13,381 bases of DNA from Bacteroidales bacterium (GTDB lineage: Bacteria > Bacteroidota > Bacteroidia > Bacteroidales > Muribaculaceae): assembly GCA_900768685.1 (NCBI GenBank), contig CAAGDX010000030.1, positions 1-13,381 on the forward strand, read 5' to 3'. This document shows positions 7,409-13,381 of this stretch, in pieces. How positions within the stretch are numbered: the stretch's first letter is position 1; each line of letters starts with the position of its first letter. The position numbers were made by a program, and so were the translations under genes. The notes below the pieces were generated by a model that was not told the origin of the DNA, searched no databases, and saw only the letters and a program-made list of their open reading frames with translations.

Positions 7409-7436
7409 CATTTTTTGTTTAATGTTTGTATATTTG
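7406..7436 (+). promoter_or_regulatory. Promoter of toxin-antitoxin operon (-33 TTG, -7 TATATTTG)
   Basis: TTG at 7406-7408 and TATATTTG at 7429-7436 are separated by 20 nt, the usual Bacteroidota spacing. Transcription would start near 7443. That rules out the more upstream ATG at 7368 and sets the toxin start at 7458. Confidence 0.7.
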
Positions 7437-7457
7437 CAAACTAAATGTTTATGTGGT

Positions 7458-8006
7458 ATGGAATTTGTACGGATAATAGATGGCTTTGATCATTTATGGG
7501 CTGTCAAAGATCAGGATAAAGAAGCAGATGAACTCACTGTATTGTTCCGTAATTGGACAAATGGTGAATACCTCCTTAATTTCTTTATGGAAAATATGGA
7601 AGATTTAAAAAGCTATTTTCATATAGAACGACTTGACGAGGCGGTAAATGATACTTTTGAGGACGCAGAGGCTCTTCAAGAACAAGTCCTTGAGATACCG
7701 TACACAGAGCATCTTGATAATCTTTTTAAACCTCTAGACATTACTGATACACAAACTCGCGAATTAAGTAGAGAGAAAGCCAGAAATTGGGATAGAGAGC
7801 GTCATGCGAGTTGGCTACGTATCTATGCTATAAGGCTTGAACCAAATGTTTATGTAATAACAGGTGGAGCTATAAAACTCACTCGTACAATGCAAGAACG
7901 CGAACATACAGCTCTTGAATTGCAAAAGCTAAACCGTTGCAAGGCATTTCTAAAAGCGAATGGGGTATTTGACCAAGATAGTTTTGTCGAACTAACTAAT
8001 GAATAA
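7458..8006 (+). CDS. Putative type II toxin, HigB/RelE-like C-terminal part
   Basis: A 182-residue protein starting at the ATG 7458. The frame is open from an ATG at 7368, but that ATG lies upstream of the promoter and the extra 30 residues look like translated intergenic sequence. The first 110 or so residues are acidic and not recognised. The C-terminal part, RIYAIRLEPNVYVITGGAIKLTRTM followed by a charged helix, resembles the strand-loop-helix end of HigB/Gp49-type RelE-fold toxins, where basic residues contact mRNA. It is longer than a typical HigB (about 100 residues). The next gene overlaps it by 8 nt and encodes an HTH protein, the toxin-first order of HigBA. The toxin call rests mainly on this arrangement and is moderate. 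Confidence 0.65.
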   Translation: MEFVRIIDGFDHLWAVKDQDKEADELTVLFRNWTNGEYLLNFFMENMEDLKSYFHIERLDEAVNDTFEDAEALQEQVLEIPYTEHLDNLFKPLDITDTQTRELSREKARNWDRERHASWLRIYAIRLEPNVYVITGGAIKLTRTMQEREHTALELQKLNRCKAFLKANGVFDQDSFVELTNE

Positions 8007-8310
8007 TATTATGACAAGCAAAGCAATTAATTTTTTAAAGGGACATCAGAGCGATAGCCCATCTCAGTTCATAGAAGAGGCTGAATGGCGGAAAAATAAT
8101 GCGAGTTGGCTCCGTTGGTCTCGTCAACTTGCAGTAACCCTTATTGGCTATATGCAAGATAATGGACTTAAAAGAGCGGATCTTGCCGCTCGTCTCGGCG
8201 TAAGTCCACAGTATGTCAGCAAACTACTGTCCGGGACAGAGAACCTTAGTTTCAAAAGTGTAGCTAATATTGAAGATAAACTCGGTATTTCCTGCTTCTC
8301 AATGGTTTAG
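7999..8310 (+). CDS. Cro/C1-type HTH antitoxin
   Basis: A 103-residue protein with a C-terminal helix-turn-helix: MQDNGLKRADLAARLGVSPQYVSKLLSG, with the recognition helix around SPQYVSKLL (about residues 70-80). The N-terminal half (FIEEAEWRKNNASWLRWSRQLA) probably holds the toxin-contact and dimer part, as in HigA-like antitoxins of Bacteroidota. The ATG at 7999 overlaps the toxin stop by 8 nt; an in-frame ATG at 8011 would start 4 nt after that stop and is equally possible. Overlap suggests translational coupling. It likely represses the operon through the palindrome at 7395-7408. Confidence 0.82.
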   Translation: MNNIMTSKAINFLKGHQSDSPSQFIEEAEWRKNNASWLRWSRQLAVTLIGYMQDNGLKRADLAARLGVSPQYVSKLLSGTENLSFKSVANIEDKLGISCFSMV

Positions 8311-8336
8311 CATATAGAAATAGCCTAATTATATGC
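8310..8336. other. Weak hairpin after the antitoxin gene
   Basis: GCATATA (8310-8316) can pair with TATATGC (8330-8336) around a 13-nt loop, beginning in the stop codon. It is AT-rich with no T-run, so a terminator role is doubtful. Confidence 0.3.
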
Positions 8337-8404
8337 AAACTAATATAATCTGCTATTAAAAATAGTATTTTATATTAGAACGTATATAATTTGCTAAAAA
8401 TCAT

Positions 8405-8412
8405 TATCTTTG
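8405..8412 (+). promoter_or_regulatory. -7 box TATCTTTG in front of a micro-ORF
   Basis: A full TAnnTTTG match 30 nt before the ATG at 8442. The only nearby TTTG (8390-8393) is too close to act as -33. Transcription from here would run to the terminator at 8506-8537, giving an RNA of roughly 115 nt. A small ATGC-GAAA-GCAT hairpin (8414-8425) sits at its 5' end. Confidence 0.45.
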
Positions 8413-8433
8413 CATGCGAAAGCATATAATTTT

Positions 8434-8455
8434 CATTTATTATGAAACAGGCTCT
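8434..8455 (+). repeat. Dispersed 22-bp repeat around ATGAAACAGGCTCT, copy 1
   Basis: It matches 11794-11815 at 21 of 22 bases (A/G difference at 8439). Each copy spans the start codon of a micro-ORF. Confidence 0.8.
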
Positions 8456-8489
8456 TAATTACGAACTTATTCCAACTCGCAAATCATGA
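8442..8489 (+). CDS. Micro-ORF MKQALNYELIPTRKS, function unknown
   Basis: Fifteen codons from ATG 8442 to TGA 8487-8489, between a -7 box and a terminator. A second ORF at 11802-11834 reads MKQALNEFIH. The two align through residue 10 with one codon-sized gap and conservative changes (Leu/Phe), suggesting shared descent in the coding frame. They may be leader peptides, small proteins or surviving starts of decayed genes. No family is recognised. Confidence 0.35.
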   Translation: MKQALNYELIPTRKS

Positions 8490-8505
8490 ATGCATAAAAT
8501 AAAAT

Positions 8506-8537
8506 AATAAAAGCCGAGGATTGCCTCGGCTTTTATT
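8506..8537. terminator. Bidirectional intrinsic terminator
   Basis: A perfect 14-bp stem: AATAAAAGCCGAGG (8506-8519) pairs with CCTCGGCTTTTATT (8524-8537) around the tetraloop ATTG. The GC-rich top with A- and T-tracts on its two sides gives a terminator on both strands. It serves the short plus-strand transcript and the exported protein gene ending at 8560 on the minus strand. Confidence 0.9.
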
Positions 8538-8559
8538 GTATCAAACTGAATACTTAAGA

Positions 8560-9240
8560 TTAGTTTGTGATGAGGACGTAACGGTTGTAAACGTTACCGT
8601 AGTTTTTGATTTTGATGGTGAACGAACCTGTCCAACGAGGATTGAAAGTACAAACGCAGTCGTCTGTGCTGTCTGTGTCGGAAGTGATAAAGTTGCCGTT
8701 TTCATCATAGATGAAGAGGTCGAGGTCTGTGTCACCGTCACCGCTTACGATAACGATAGCTTCTTCACCGCCGCGGAATGTAATAGTGTAACGGTCTGTG
8801 CTATTAGCATTTACAGAATCTGTGTGACGAATAGGACCACCAACTCTACCGCGAACTTCGCCTGCGGCTTTGATGAGAGCGAGAAGGTTAGCGTCTCCGT
8901 CAGCATATTTTGTTGCGTCTGCGAGGAGCTGTGCAGGGTCGTATGAAACAACGTCCTGTTTAGCGGCTGCTTCAGCTGCAACAACTGCGTCGGATTCAGA
9001 TTCTTTAGCTTTAGCTTCAGTTTCTGCTGCAACGCCTAAACGGTTGTAGATTTCAACAGCCTGGATGAGAGGCATAGCTGTTTTTGTGCCATAGCCGTAC
9101 TTAACGAGGCTACCTGCCATGTCTAAGAGTTCTGCAGTTTGTGAACCGCCTTTTGCATCAACGGTAGCTGCGGGTTCTTGTGCGAAGAGAGCTACAGAGC
9201 AGAAAAGTGAAGCTGCTACAAAAAGATTTTTTAACTTCAT
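8560..9240 (-). CDS. Exported Asp-rich protein with C-terminal beta-sandwich (PPC-like) domain
   Basis: A 226-residue protein with a clear signal peptide: Lys at positions 2 and 4, a hydrophobic core, and probable cleavage after ALFA, before QEP. There is no lipobox. Residues about 35-130 are Ala/Glu/Lys-rich and probably helical (AAETEAKAKESESDAVV). Residues about 145-226 look like a bacterial pre-peptidase C-terminal (PPC)-like beta-sandwich: DRYTITFRGGEEAIVIVSGDGDTDLDLFIYDENGN, with an Asp-rich loop that could bind calcium, then WTGSFTIKIKNYG. PPC-like domains accompany secreted proteases. The gene lies downstream of an exported CHAT protein on the same strand, 196 nt away, so the two may be linked. 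No consensus promoter was found in the gap. The domain call is from pattern only. Confidence 0.75.
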   Translation of the reverse strand: MKLKNLFVAASLFCSVALFAQEPAATVDAKGGSQTAELLDMAGSLVKYGYGTKTAMPLIQAVEIYNRLGVAAETEAKAKESESDAVVAAEAAAKQDVVSYDPAQLLADATKYADGDANLLALIKAAGEVRGRVGGPIRHTDSVNANSTDRYTITFRGGEEAIVIVSGDGDTDLDLFIYDENGNFITSDTDSTDDCVCTFNPRWTGSFTIKIKNYGNVYNRYVLITN

Positions 9241-9294
9241 ATAAAACTTTAGATTTTGTTGCCTATAGTCCCACGGATTTGGCGTAATATCTTT

Positions 9295-9330
9295 GCATAT
9301 ATGAGGGACTGTCCGTTAAGACATATATGC
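9295..9330. other. Hairpin GCATATATG ... CATATATGC in the CHAT-PPC gap
   Basis: Perfect 9-bp arms (9295-9303 and 9322-9330) surround a loop that itself contains the small palindrome GGACTGTCC. On the minus strand it would lie in the RNA between the CHAT and PPC-like genes. It could be a processing or stabilising element, or an operator. A plus-strand TATCTTTG at 9288-9295 adjoins it, but no gene follows on that strand. Confidence 0.5.
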
Positions 9331-9436
9331 GATTTTAATTTTTTTATTATTTAGAGGTTTTTTCATTAAAAAAGTTTAATCCTTTTTACGGTTTTTTGAA
9401 TGATTTTTTTCTTGAACTGAAATGGAATATTTTTTC

Positions 9437-11692
9437 TTATTCAAGTGCATCTATGAGGATAAAAGCGTTACGGTACTGCGGTTCGGAATATGTTTCCGCA
9501 GGTGAAACAGTTTGCACAAGTCTTGTGGCATCAAAAGTTTTGCTTGCGTCTGAAGAAACATTGCAGAGTGATTCTCTGGCGGCATCAAAGGCATCGCGGA
9601 CAGTCATGCCGCTACTGAGGTTTTTGTGGAAGTTTGTCATCAGTATTGCCGTTGCGTTGTCGCTGACGTTCCAAAGGCTCACAAGCATACATCCCACGCC
9701 GGCATTTTTGAGTCCGCGCTGTATTCCATAGACGCCGTCGGCTGTGACGTAGCCCAGTCCTGTCTGGCAAGCGGAAATTACGGCTAAATCCACGTTGCTC
9801 ATGTCGCATTGTGAGAGTTCTCTTGCGGAGACTATGCCGTCGTAGAGGTCGGAATTAAAGTCATAATCTTGTATAGATGTGTTTGCTCCGGCAAGGGCTA
9901 CAATGCACTCTGAGAGGGATTCGTCTGTGAGGCACGGTTTGATGTCTGTGCCCTGCGGAACCTCGGAACTCATAAAATATCCGTGAGTGGAGATAGAGAG
10001 GATAGGGTATGAAGTGCAGAGTTTTCGGAACGTAAGTTCAGATGCTTTACCCGTGAGAAGGAGGGTATCCGAGATGCAGTCGCGGGATTGTGCAATGAGA
10101 ATGCTTTCTTTGAGAGCACCGGGTAGTTCGCTGAATCTCACTCGGATATTTTGCATATTATAGTAAGCATCGGCATCGTTGCCGAAGTCTGTTTGTATGC
10201 TTGTGGTGTTATAGTTCGGTCCGCCTACAATCAGGGCTGAGTCCGTGCGGACATGCGGATTTTCCATCAGTCGTCTGGTGGAAGTGAGTCGGAACATTTT
10301 GACGGCAGCCATATCGCTTGGCAACATGTATTCTGCGGCAATCTGGTGGAGGTAACCGTCAGGAGCGAAGTATAGTTTCTTAGCGGGTTTTATGGCTTTG
10401 CGGAGTTGTTCGTTCCAGATTTCGTATTTGAGGATGGAGTCGTTGTAGAGGGCGTTTTTCTTTTTGCCTTCCGTATCGTAGATTCTGTCTTCATTTTTCC
10501 AAACGCCGGATTCGTATGTGAGGAAATCTCCGGGAGTCAACATAGCCACCCATTTCGGTTTGCCTGAAGGCTTGAGGATGAGTGCCGCCATTTTTTTCTT
10601 GCCGAGTTTTTCGTACTGAACAAATTCTACGGCACAAGCGTCTTTGCTGAGGCGAGACTGAATATTCCGCCAGGTGTATTGCAGCGATTTGAGTGCATTG
10701 TCAGACGTTTTGCCTTCGCCGGAAAGACGGTTTATTTGTAGCAAAAGTCCTTTAGCAAAGAGAGTTACGTCGTAAAGAAATGCCGGGTCTGCATCTTCCG
10801 TTTGGTAGCAGTCTGCCACAAAGGGGCGGATTCTCATCCAGTAGTCTTCACGTTCTTCCGCAGTCATTTCTCCAAGGAAAGACATAGAAGATTTTTTCTG
10901 CCAGGCGAAAAATTTCTTGTAGTATTCAAGTGCTTTTTCGTTGCAATTTTTGCTGCCGGAAATCATGAGGATTTTACCTTTTTTGCGGAGCATTTCGTAG
11001 TATTTCTCAGACTGCGAGGGGTATTCTTTGAGCAGTTCGTCAATATCACTGAGAGCCTTCTCTATATTGCCTGTTCGAGCCTCACACATAGCGAGTTGGC
11101 TACGTAATTCCAGCATGACGTTGTAGTCCTCGTCTCCCTGTTCAAATTCACCATTTTCGTAGTCTGAGACGAAAGCGTCAAGGGCGAGTTGCGTGTAAGA
11201 GAGAGCTTGTTCATAGTCGCCTGTGCGGTATTTCAGTTGAGCCATTTCTCGGTGGAGCATAGGCAGTCCGGTGCGGAGTCCGCGGAGGAAAGAATTAGAT
11301 TCATAGATGCCTATTGCTTGTTTGAAGTATGTTTCCGCAGAGTCGAAATTGTTGCTGTCGTAGTTACCGTTTTCGTAGTACCAATCGGCATAGAGTTTAT
11401 AGCAGTCTGCCGTAAATTCCAGTGAATCTTCTTCACAGAGCATGTGGTTGAAACTTCTCTCGTAAATAGCGAATGATATTGCGTCGGCGGCGTTTATAAT
11501 ACCGCGGCGATAACTACGGTCGTAGTACTTGTTACCTTTGGAAACCAAATTCCTCATGTGACTGCGAAATTCCGTTTCAGACATAGTGGAAATGCTATCT
11601 GAAAACAATGATTCTTCTGCGGCAACCTTAAAGCCGATAGAATCAACTGTAGATATTACCAACGCAAGCAATATGACGTAAAACTTATTCAT
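9437..11692 (-). CDS. Exported TPR-CHAT protein, caspase-like cysteine protease family
   Basis: A 751-residue protein. The N-terminus is a probable signal peptide (FYVILLALVISTV, possible cleavage after VAA near residue 25), placing it in the periplasm or outside. Residues about 90-290 hold TPR-like helices, such as YRTGDYEQALSYTQLALDAF, ARTGNIEKALSDIDELLKEYP and CNEKALEYYKKFF. Residues about 430-751 form a CHAT domain with the His-Cys dyad: His570 in ISTHGYF and Cys642 in ISACQTGLG, followed by VSLWNVSDNATAILMTNFH. CHAT is related to caspases and separases. TPR-CHAT proteins act in some type III CRISPR and death pathways, but those are cytoplasmic; export here points to an envelope or secreted processing role. 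The natural partner is the PPC-like protein downstream. A promoter lies at 11732-11760. Confidence 0.88.
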   Translation of the reverse strand: MNKFYVILLALVISTVDSIGFKVAAEESLFSDSISTMSETEFRSHMRNLVSKGNKYYDRSYRRGIINAADAISFAIYERSFNHMLCEEDSLEFTADCYKLYADWYYENGNYDSNNFDSAETYFKQAIGIYESNSFLRGLRTGLPMLHREMAQLKYRTGDYEQALSYTQLALDAFVSDYENGEFEQGDEDYNVMLELRSQLAMCEARTGNIEKALSDIDELLKEYPSQSEKYYEMLRKKGKILMISGSKNCNEKALEYYKKFFAWQKKSSMSFLGEMTAEEREDYWMRIRPFVADCYQTEDADPAFLYDVTLFAKGLLLQINRLSGEGKTSDNALKSLQYTWRNIQSRLSKDACAVEFVQYEKLGKKKMAALILKPSGKPKWVAMLTPGDFLTYESGVWKNEDRIYDTEGKKKNALYNDSILKYEIWNEQLRKAIKPAKKLYFAPDGYLHQIAAEYMLPSDMAAVKMFRLTSTRRLMENPHVRTDSALIVGGPNYNTTSIQTDFGNDADAYYNMQNIRVRFSELPGALKESILIAQSRDCISDTLLLTGKASELTFRKLCTSYPILSISTHGYFMSSEVPQGTDIKPCLTDESLSECIVALAGANTSIQDYDFNSDLYDGIVSARELSQCDMSNVDLAVISACQTGLGYVTADGVYGIQRGLKNAGVGCMLVSLWNVSDNATAILMTNFHKNLSSGMTVRDAFDAARESLCNVSSDASKTFDATRLVQTVSPAETYSEPQYRNAFILIDALE

Positions 11693-11731
11693 TTAACGTA
11701 AAGGTTTGTTTTTATCTACGAATATTTGTTG

Positions 11732-11760
11732 CAAAGTTAAAAATATTTTTTTGTTTGCAA
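11732..11760 (-). promoter_or_regulatory. Promoter of CHAT gene (-33 TTG, -7 TAACTTTG)
   Basis: On the minus strand, TTG (11760-11758) is followed after 18 nt by TAACTTTG (11739-11732), a full TAnnTTTG match. It gives a leader of about 33 nt before the ATG at 11692. Confidence 0.65.
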
Positions 11761-11793
11761 GTATTTGAGGTGAAAAAAATAAAAACCGGTTTG

Positions 11794-11815
11794 CATTTGT
11801 TATGAAACAGGCTCT
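11794..11815 (+). repeat. Dispersed 22-bp repeat, copy 2, with micro-ORF MKQALNEFIH
   Basis: It matches 8434-8455 at 21 of 22 bases. The ATG at 11802 opens a ten-codon frame ending in TAA at 11832-11834. No -7 box is clear upstream, so this copy may be silent. It sits between the divergently read CHAT promoter and the Abi 3' end. Confidence 0.7.
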
Positions 11816-11837
11816 AAATGAATTTATTCACTAACAC

Positions 11838-11864
11838 AGTAGAAAATAGGACCGACTTTCTACT
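11838..11864. other. Hairpin AGTAGAAA/TTTCTACT after the Abi gene
   Basis: Perfect 8-bp arms (11838-11845 and 11857-11864) with an 11-nt loop lie 19 nt past the Abi stop. It is a possible transcript end for the Abi gene, but is weak because no T-run follows on the minus strand. Confidence 0.4.
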
Positions 11865-11882
11865 TTAACTTCACAATCTTTG

Positions 11883-12791
11883 TTATCTGGTGCTCCACAA
11901 TGGTTCATCTTGCCAGTTTAGAGGGAAGCCCAATGCACCAAGGTGAACTTCCGGATATTCAGCAAAGAGAGCCTGCATCTTGTCCAGCATGTCATTTCCC
12001 GGAGATATGATATTGAGGAAGTATTTGATGATGCAGAGATCAAAATAGGTGCGCATGGAGTCGGTCGGTATGGTAATCCAGCATCCGATAGGATTGCTTG
12101 GTATGGCAGGTTGCATAGCATTCCGTTTGTTCCATACCCTTGCGTGATGGCCACATGCGTTGCGAGTTACAGCTATGACGGTCATCCATGACTCGAAGAC
12201 ACCCATCTGCAATCCGAATCTTTTGGCTATACGCTTGCGTATGCGGTTCTGCTTAATGTTCCTATAAATGGCGTTCACGTTGCCGATAGTAAGCAACTCG
12301 CCTAATATCCATGACGGTGGGAATGGATTAGAATAAGTATTCTTGAAATGCTGTATAAACTCCTCTTTGGACTTGGCATATTCTCCGCTTATGGCTCGCA
12401 TCGTCTCGTTGAATTTTGCACTGTCAAGGAAATATGCCGGTGTGGTAAGCCAAAACGGATCGTTAGTCATTTCTGCGGGTATCTGCATTACAGCTCTTCG
12501 AACTGCTATCTCGATTTTCTCAATCTCATTGAACATCAAAAGTCGAAGTTTCTTGTCGAAACGGTACAGCATCATGACTTTCTTGAATGTAGCACCTTCT
12601 TTGAAAATATGGGCAGTCTTTGGAGTCTTGAGCAAAGGGTACATATAGGCGGACAAGCGATAATAACCGATATTATCCAAATAATCCTCGGCTTTCCGCT
12701 GGTCTTCTATATACAAGCCTCTTGAACGAAGCAAGGTGACAAGTTCTGCTGATGAAGAGAACTGTTTTATGAATGGAATGAGATGTGCCAT
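11883..12791 (-). CDS. Abi_2 family (AbiD/AbiF-like) HEPN abortive-infection protein
   Basis: A 302-residue protein. The Abi_2 N-terminal signature is clear: SRGLYIEDQRKAEDYLDNIGYYRLSAYMYPL (about residues 24-54), then FKEGATF and the YRFDKKLRLLMFNEIEKIEIAVRRAV helix. The C-terminal half carries the HEPN RNase motif RNACGHHARVWN with Arg210, Asn211 and His215 (R-x4-H), so the RNase site looks intact. Members cause abortive infection, and AbiF has been reported as a Cas13 ancestor that works as a toxin with an RNA antitoxin. I chose the ATG at 12791; a longer frame from a TTG at 12797 would start in the T-run of the leader hairpin. The gene stands alone on the minus strand with its own promoter and a 56-nt leader that may be regulatory. 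Confidence 0.9.
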   Translation of the reverse strand: MAHLIPFIKQFSSSAELVTLLRSRGLYIEDQRKAEDYLDNIGYYRLSAYMYPLLKTPKTAHIFKEGATFKKVMMLYRFDKKLRLLMFNEIEKIEIAVRRAVMQIPAEMTNDPFWLTTPAYFLDSAKFNETMRAISGEYAKSKEEFIQHFKNTYSNPFPPSWILGELLTIGNVNAIYRNIKQNRIRKRIAKRFGLQMGVFESWMTVIAVTRNACGHHARVWNKRNAMQPAIPSNPIGCWITIPTDSMRTYFDLCIIKYFLNIISPGNDMLDKMQALFAEYPEVHLGALGFPLNWQDEPLWSTR

Positions 12792-12795
12792 AAAC

Positions 12796-12847
12796 AAAAA
12801 ACGCCTCGCACGATTTGAGCATTGTTAAGAGGCTTGGCGAGGACTGA
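12796..12847 (-). ncRNA. Candidate leader RNA / attenuator in front of the Abi gene
   Basis: After the promoter, the leader can fold CCTCGC (12842-12837) with GCGAGG (12809-12804), followed by CG and six T (12801-12796), ending 5 nt before the ATG. A competing stem pairs GCCTC (12833-12829) with GAGGC (12807-12803). Both use the same 3' arm, so they exclude each other. It may be a terminator that releases a short RNA, possibly the RNA antitoxin expected for AbiF-like proteins, or just a 5' UTR hairpin. The long loops (21-27 nt) weaken the terminator reading. Confidence 0.35.
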
Positions 12848-12852
12848 CGATG

Positions 12853-12883
12853 CAAAGGTACGACTTTTATTTGAGTTGTGCAA
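12853..12883 (-). promoter_or_regulatory. Promoter of Abi gene and leader (-33 TTG, -7 TACCTTTG)
   Basis: On the minus strand, TTG (12883-12881) is followed after 20 nt by TACCTTTG (12860-12853), a full consensus match with ideal spacing. Transcription should start near 12847. Confidence 0.75.
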
Positions 12884-13381
12884 GAGTTTGGGGAGAAAAG
12901 TGATGATTTGACGGGTGTTTTTAACAGTTATTGGGTGTTGGAACGTGCAAAATGTGGCGTTTACAAACCAATGTGGGGAAAATACAAACCTGTATTTAGA
13001 AGTAATTGATTCCCAATTATTTGCAGTTAATACGGTAGAAAAGTGAATTGGGTGTTATTTGTGGGTTTACGGAAAGTGAAGATTTAACGATTTTAACTTG
13101 CTTTGACGTGCAAATGTGAGGTTTGGATGACAAAATGAGGGAAGAGAAGAGAAATAAAAGGATGCCGTGAAAAGAGAAAATAGGATGGGTTGATGTTGAT
13201 ACGATATCCATTCTCTTATATGGATATACAGACAACTTTACTTTATTATCTGTATATATATAAGAGGTATAAAGTCAAGTGATGCAAGGGGGATGGGGTG
13301 GTGAGGTGGTAGGTCTTTTCTTCTTTTCATTGCAAAAATTATTTTCGATGCGCGTTGATGAGGTGGGTACAAACCGCCCCA
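12884..13381. other. Noncoding stretch with loose repeats, no gene recognised
   Basis: About 500 bases without a credible gene. A 72-codon minus-strand frame at 13017-13235 has a low-complexity product and no recognisable motif. The region holds short direct repeats (ATTGGGTGTT at 12930 and 13047; ACGTGCAAA plus a TGTG block at 12943 and 13106; several ACAAACC), an inverted pair CCCAATT/AATTGGG (13012-13018, 13046-13052), and a strong hairpin at 13213-13266. The last 100 bases show nothing I can name. Confidence 0.6.
13213..13266. other. 18-bp hairpin with a 2-nt bulge
   Basis: CTCTTATAT (13213-13221) pairs with ATATAAGAG (13258-13266), and ATATACAGA (13224-13232) pairs with TCTGTATAT (13249-13257). 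Only GG (13222-13223) is unpaired, and the loop is 16 nt. All 18 pairs are Watson-Crick. There is no T-run, so it is not a standard terminator. It may be a cruciform, a structured RNA or a recombination site. Confidence 0.6.

Noticed and set aside
7368..7457. N-terminal 30-residue extension of the toxin
   Set aside because: It lies upstream of and across a full -33/-7 promoter, so it would not be transcribed from it.
8521..8946. Plus-strand 141-codon frame opposite the PPC-like gene
   Set aside because: It overlaps the terminator stem and is antisense to a gene with a signal peptide and plausible domain; its Val/Cys-rich product looks like a shadow.
13017..13235. Minus-strand 72-codon frame
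   Set aside because: Low-complexity product without motif or promoter, partly inside the 18-bp hairpin.

Overview
The window looks like an accessory, defence-rich stretch of a Bacteroidota chromosome, most likely a gut Bacteroidales. Several genes are preceded by the Bacteroidota -7 promoter box TAnnTTTG, Shine-Dalgarno sites are absent, and the protein families (AAA-ATPase-like/PD-(D/E)XK proteins, exported TPR-CHAT proteins, Abi_2) are common there. No rRNA, tRNA, CRISPR array or transposase was seen.

Layout. (1) 1-833, plus strand: the 3' part of an AAA-ATPase-like/PD-(D/E)XK nuclease-family gene. (2) 839-930: a composite intergenic repeat. (3) 1019-5186, plus strand: a tight two-gene operon. 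A SIR2-like plus TIR protein is followed 4 nt later by a STAND NTPase with a membrane segment and ten nearly identical WD40 repeats. This looks like an effector plus sensor/switch pair and is the best candidate for an under-described immune system. (4) 5203-5441: a second copy of the composite repeat, further palindromes and a 20-bp tandem duplication. (5) 5418-7190, minus strand: a divergent DXS-like thiamine-diphosphate enzyme. (6) 7395-8310, plus strand: a toxin-first toxin-antitoxin operon with a perfect palindrome lying on its promoter. (7) 8405-8537: a short promoter-to-terminator unit holding a 15-codon micro-ORF. (8) 8560-11692, minus strand: an exported TPR-CHAT protease-like protein followed by a small exported Asp-rich beta-domain protein. 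(9) 11883-12791, minus strand: an Abi_2 (AbiD/AbiF) HEPN protein behind a short leader with a terminator-like hairpin. (10) 12884-13381: noncoding sequence with loose direct repeats and a strong 18-bp hairpin.

How it fits together. Three loci (TIR/STAND, toxin-antitoxin, Abi_2) belong to families tied to abortive infection or nucleotide depletion. The nuclease-family fragment and the CHAT gene are also frequent in accessory islands, although the signal peptide on the CHAT protein points to an envelope role. DXS is the only metabolic gene and is itself divergent. The WD40 units vary almost only at positions expected on the top, ligand-binding face of a beta-propeller, as expected for a recognition module that diversifies by repeat exchange.

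Limits: all family calls come from reading motifs, without database searches or structure prediction. Functions of the cassette and of the Abi leader are inferences.
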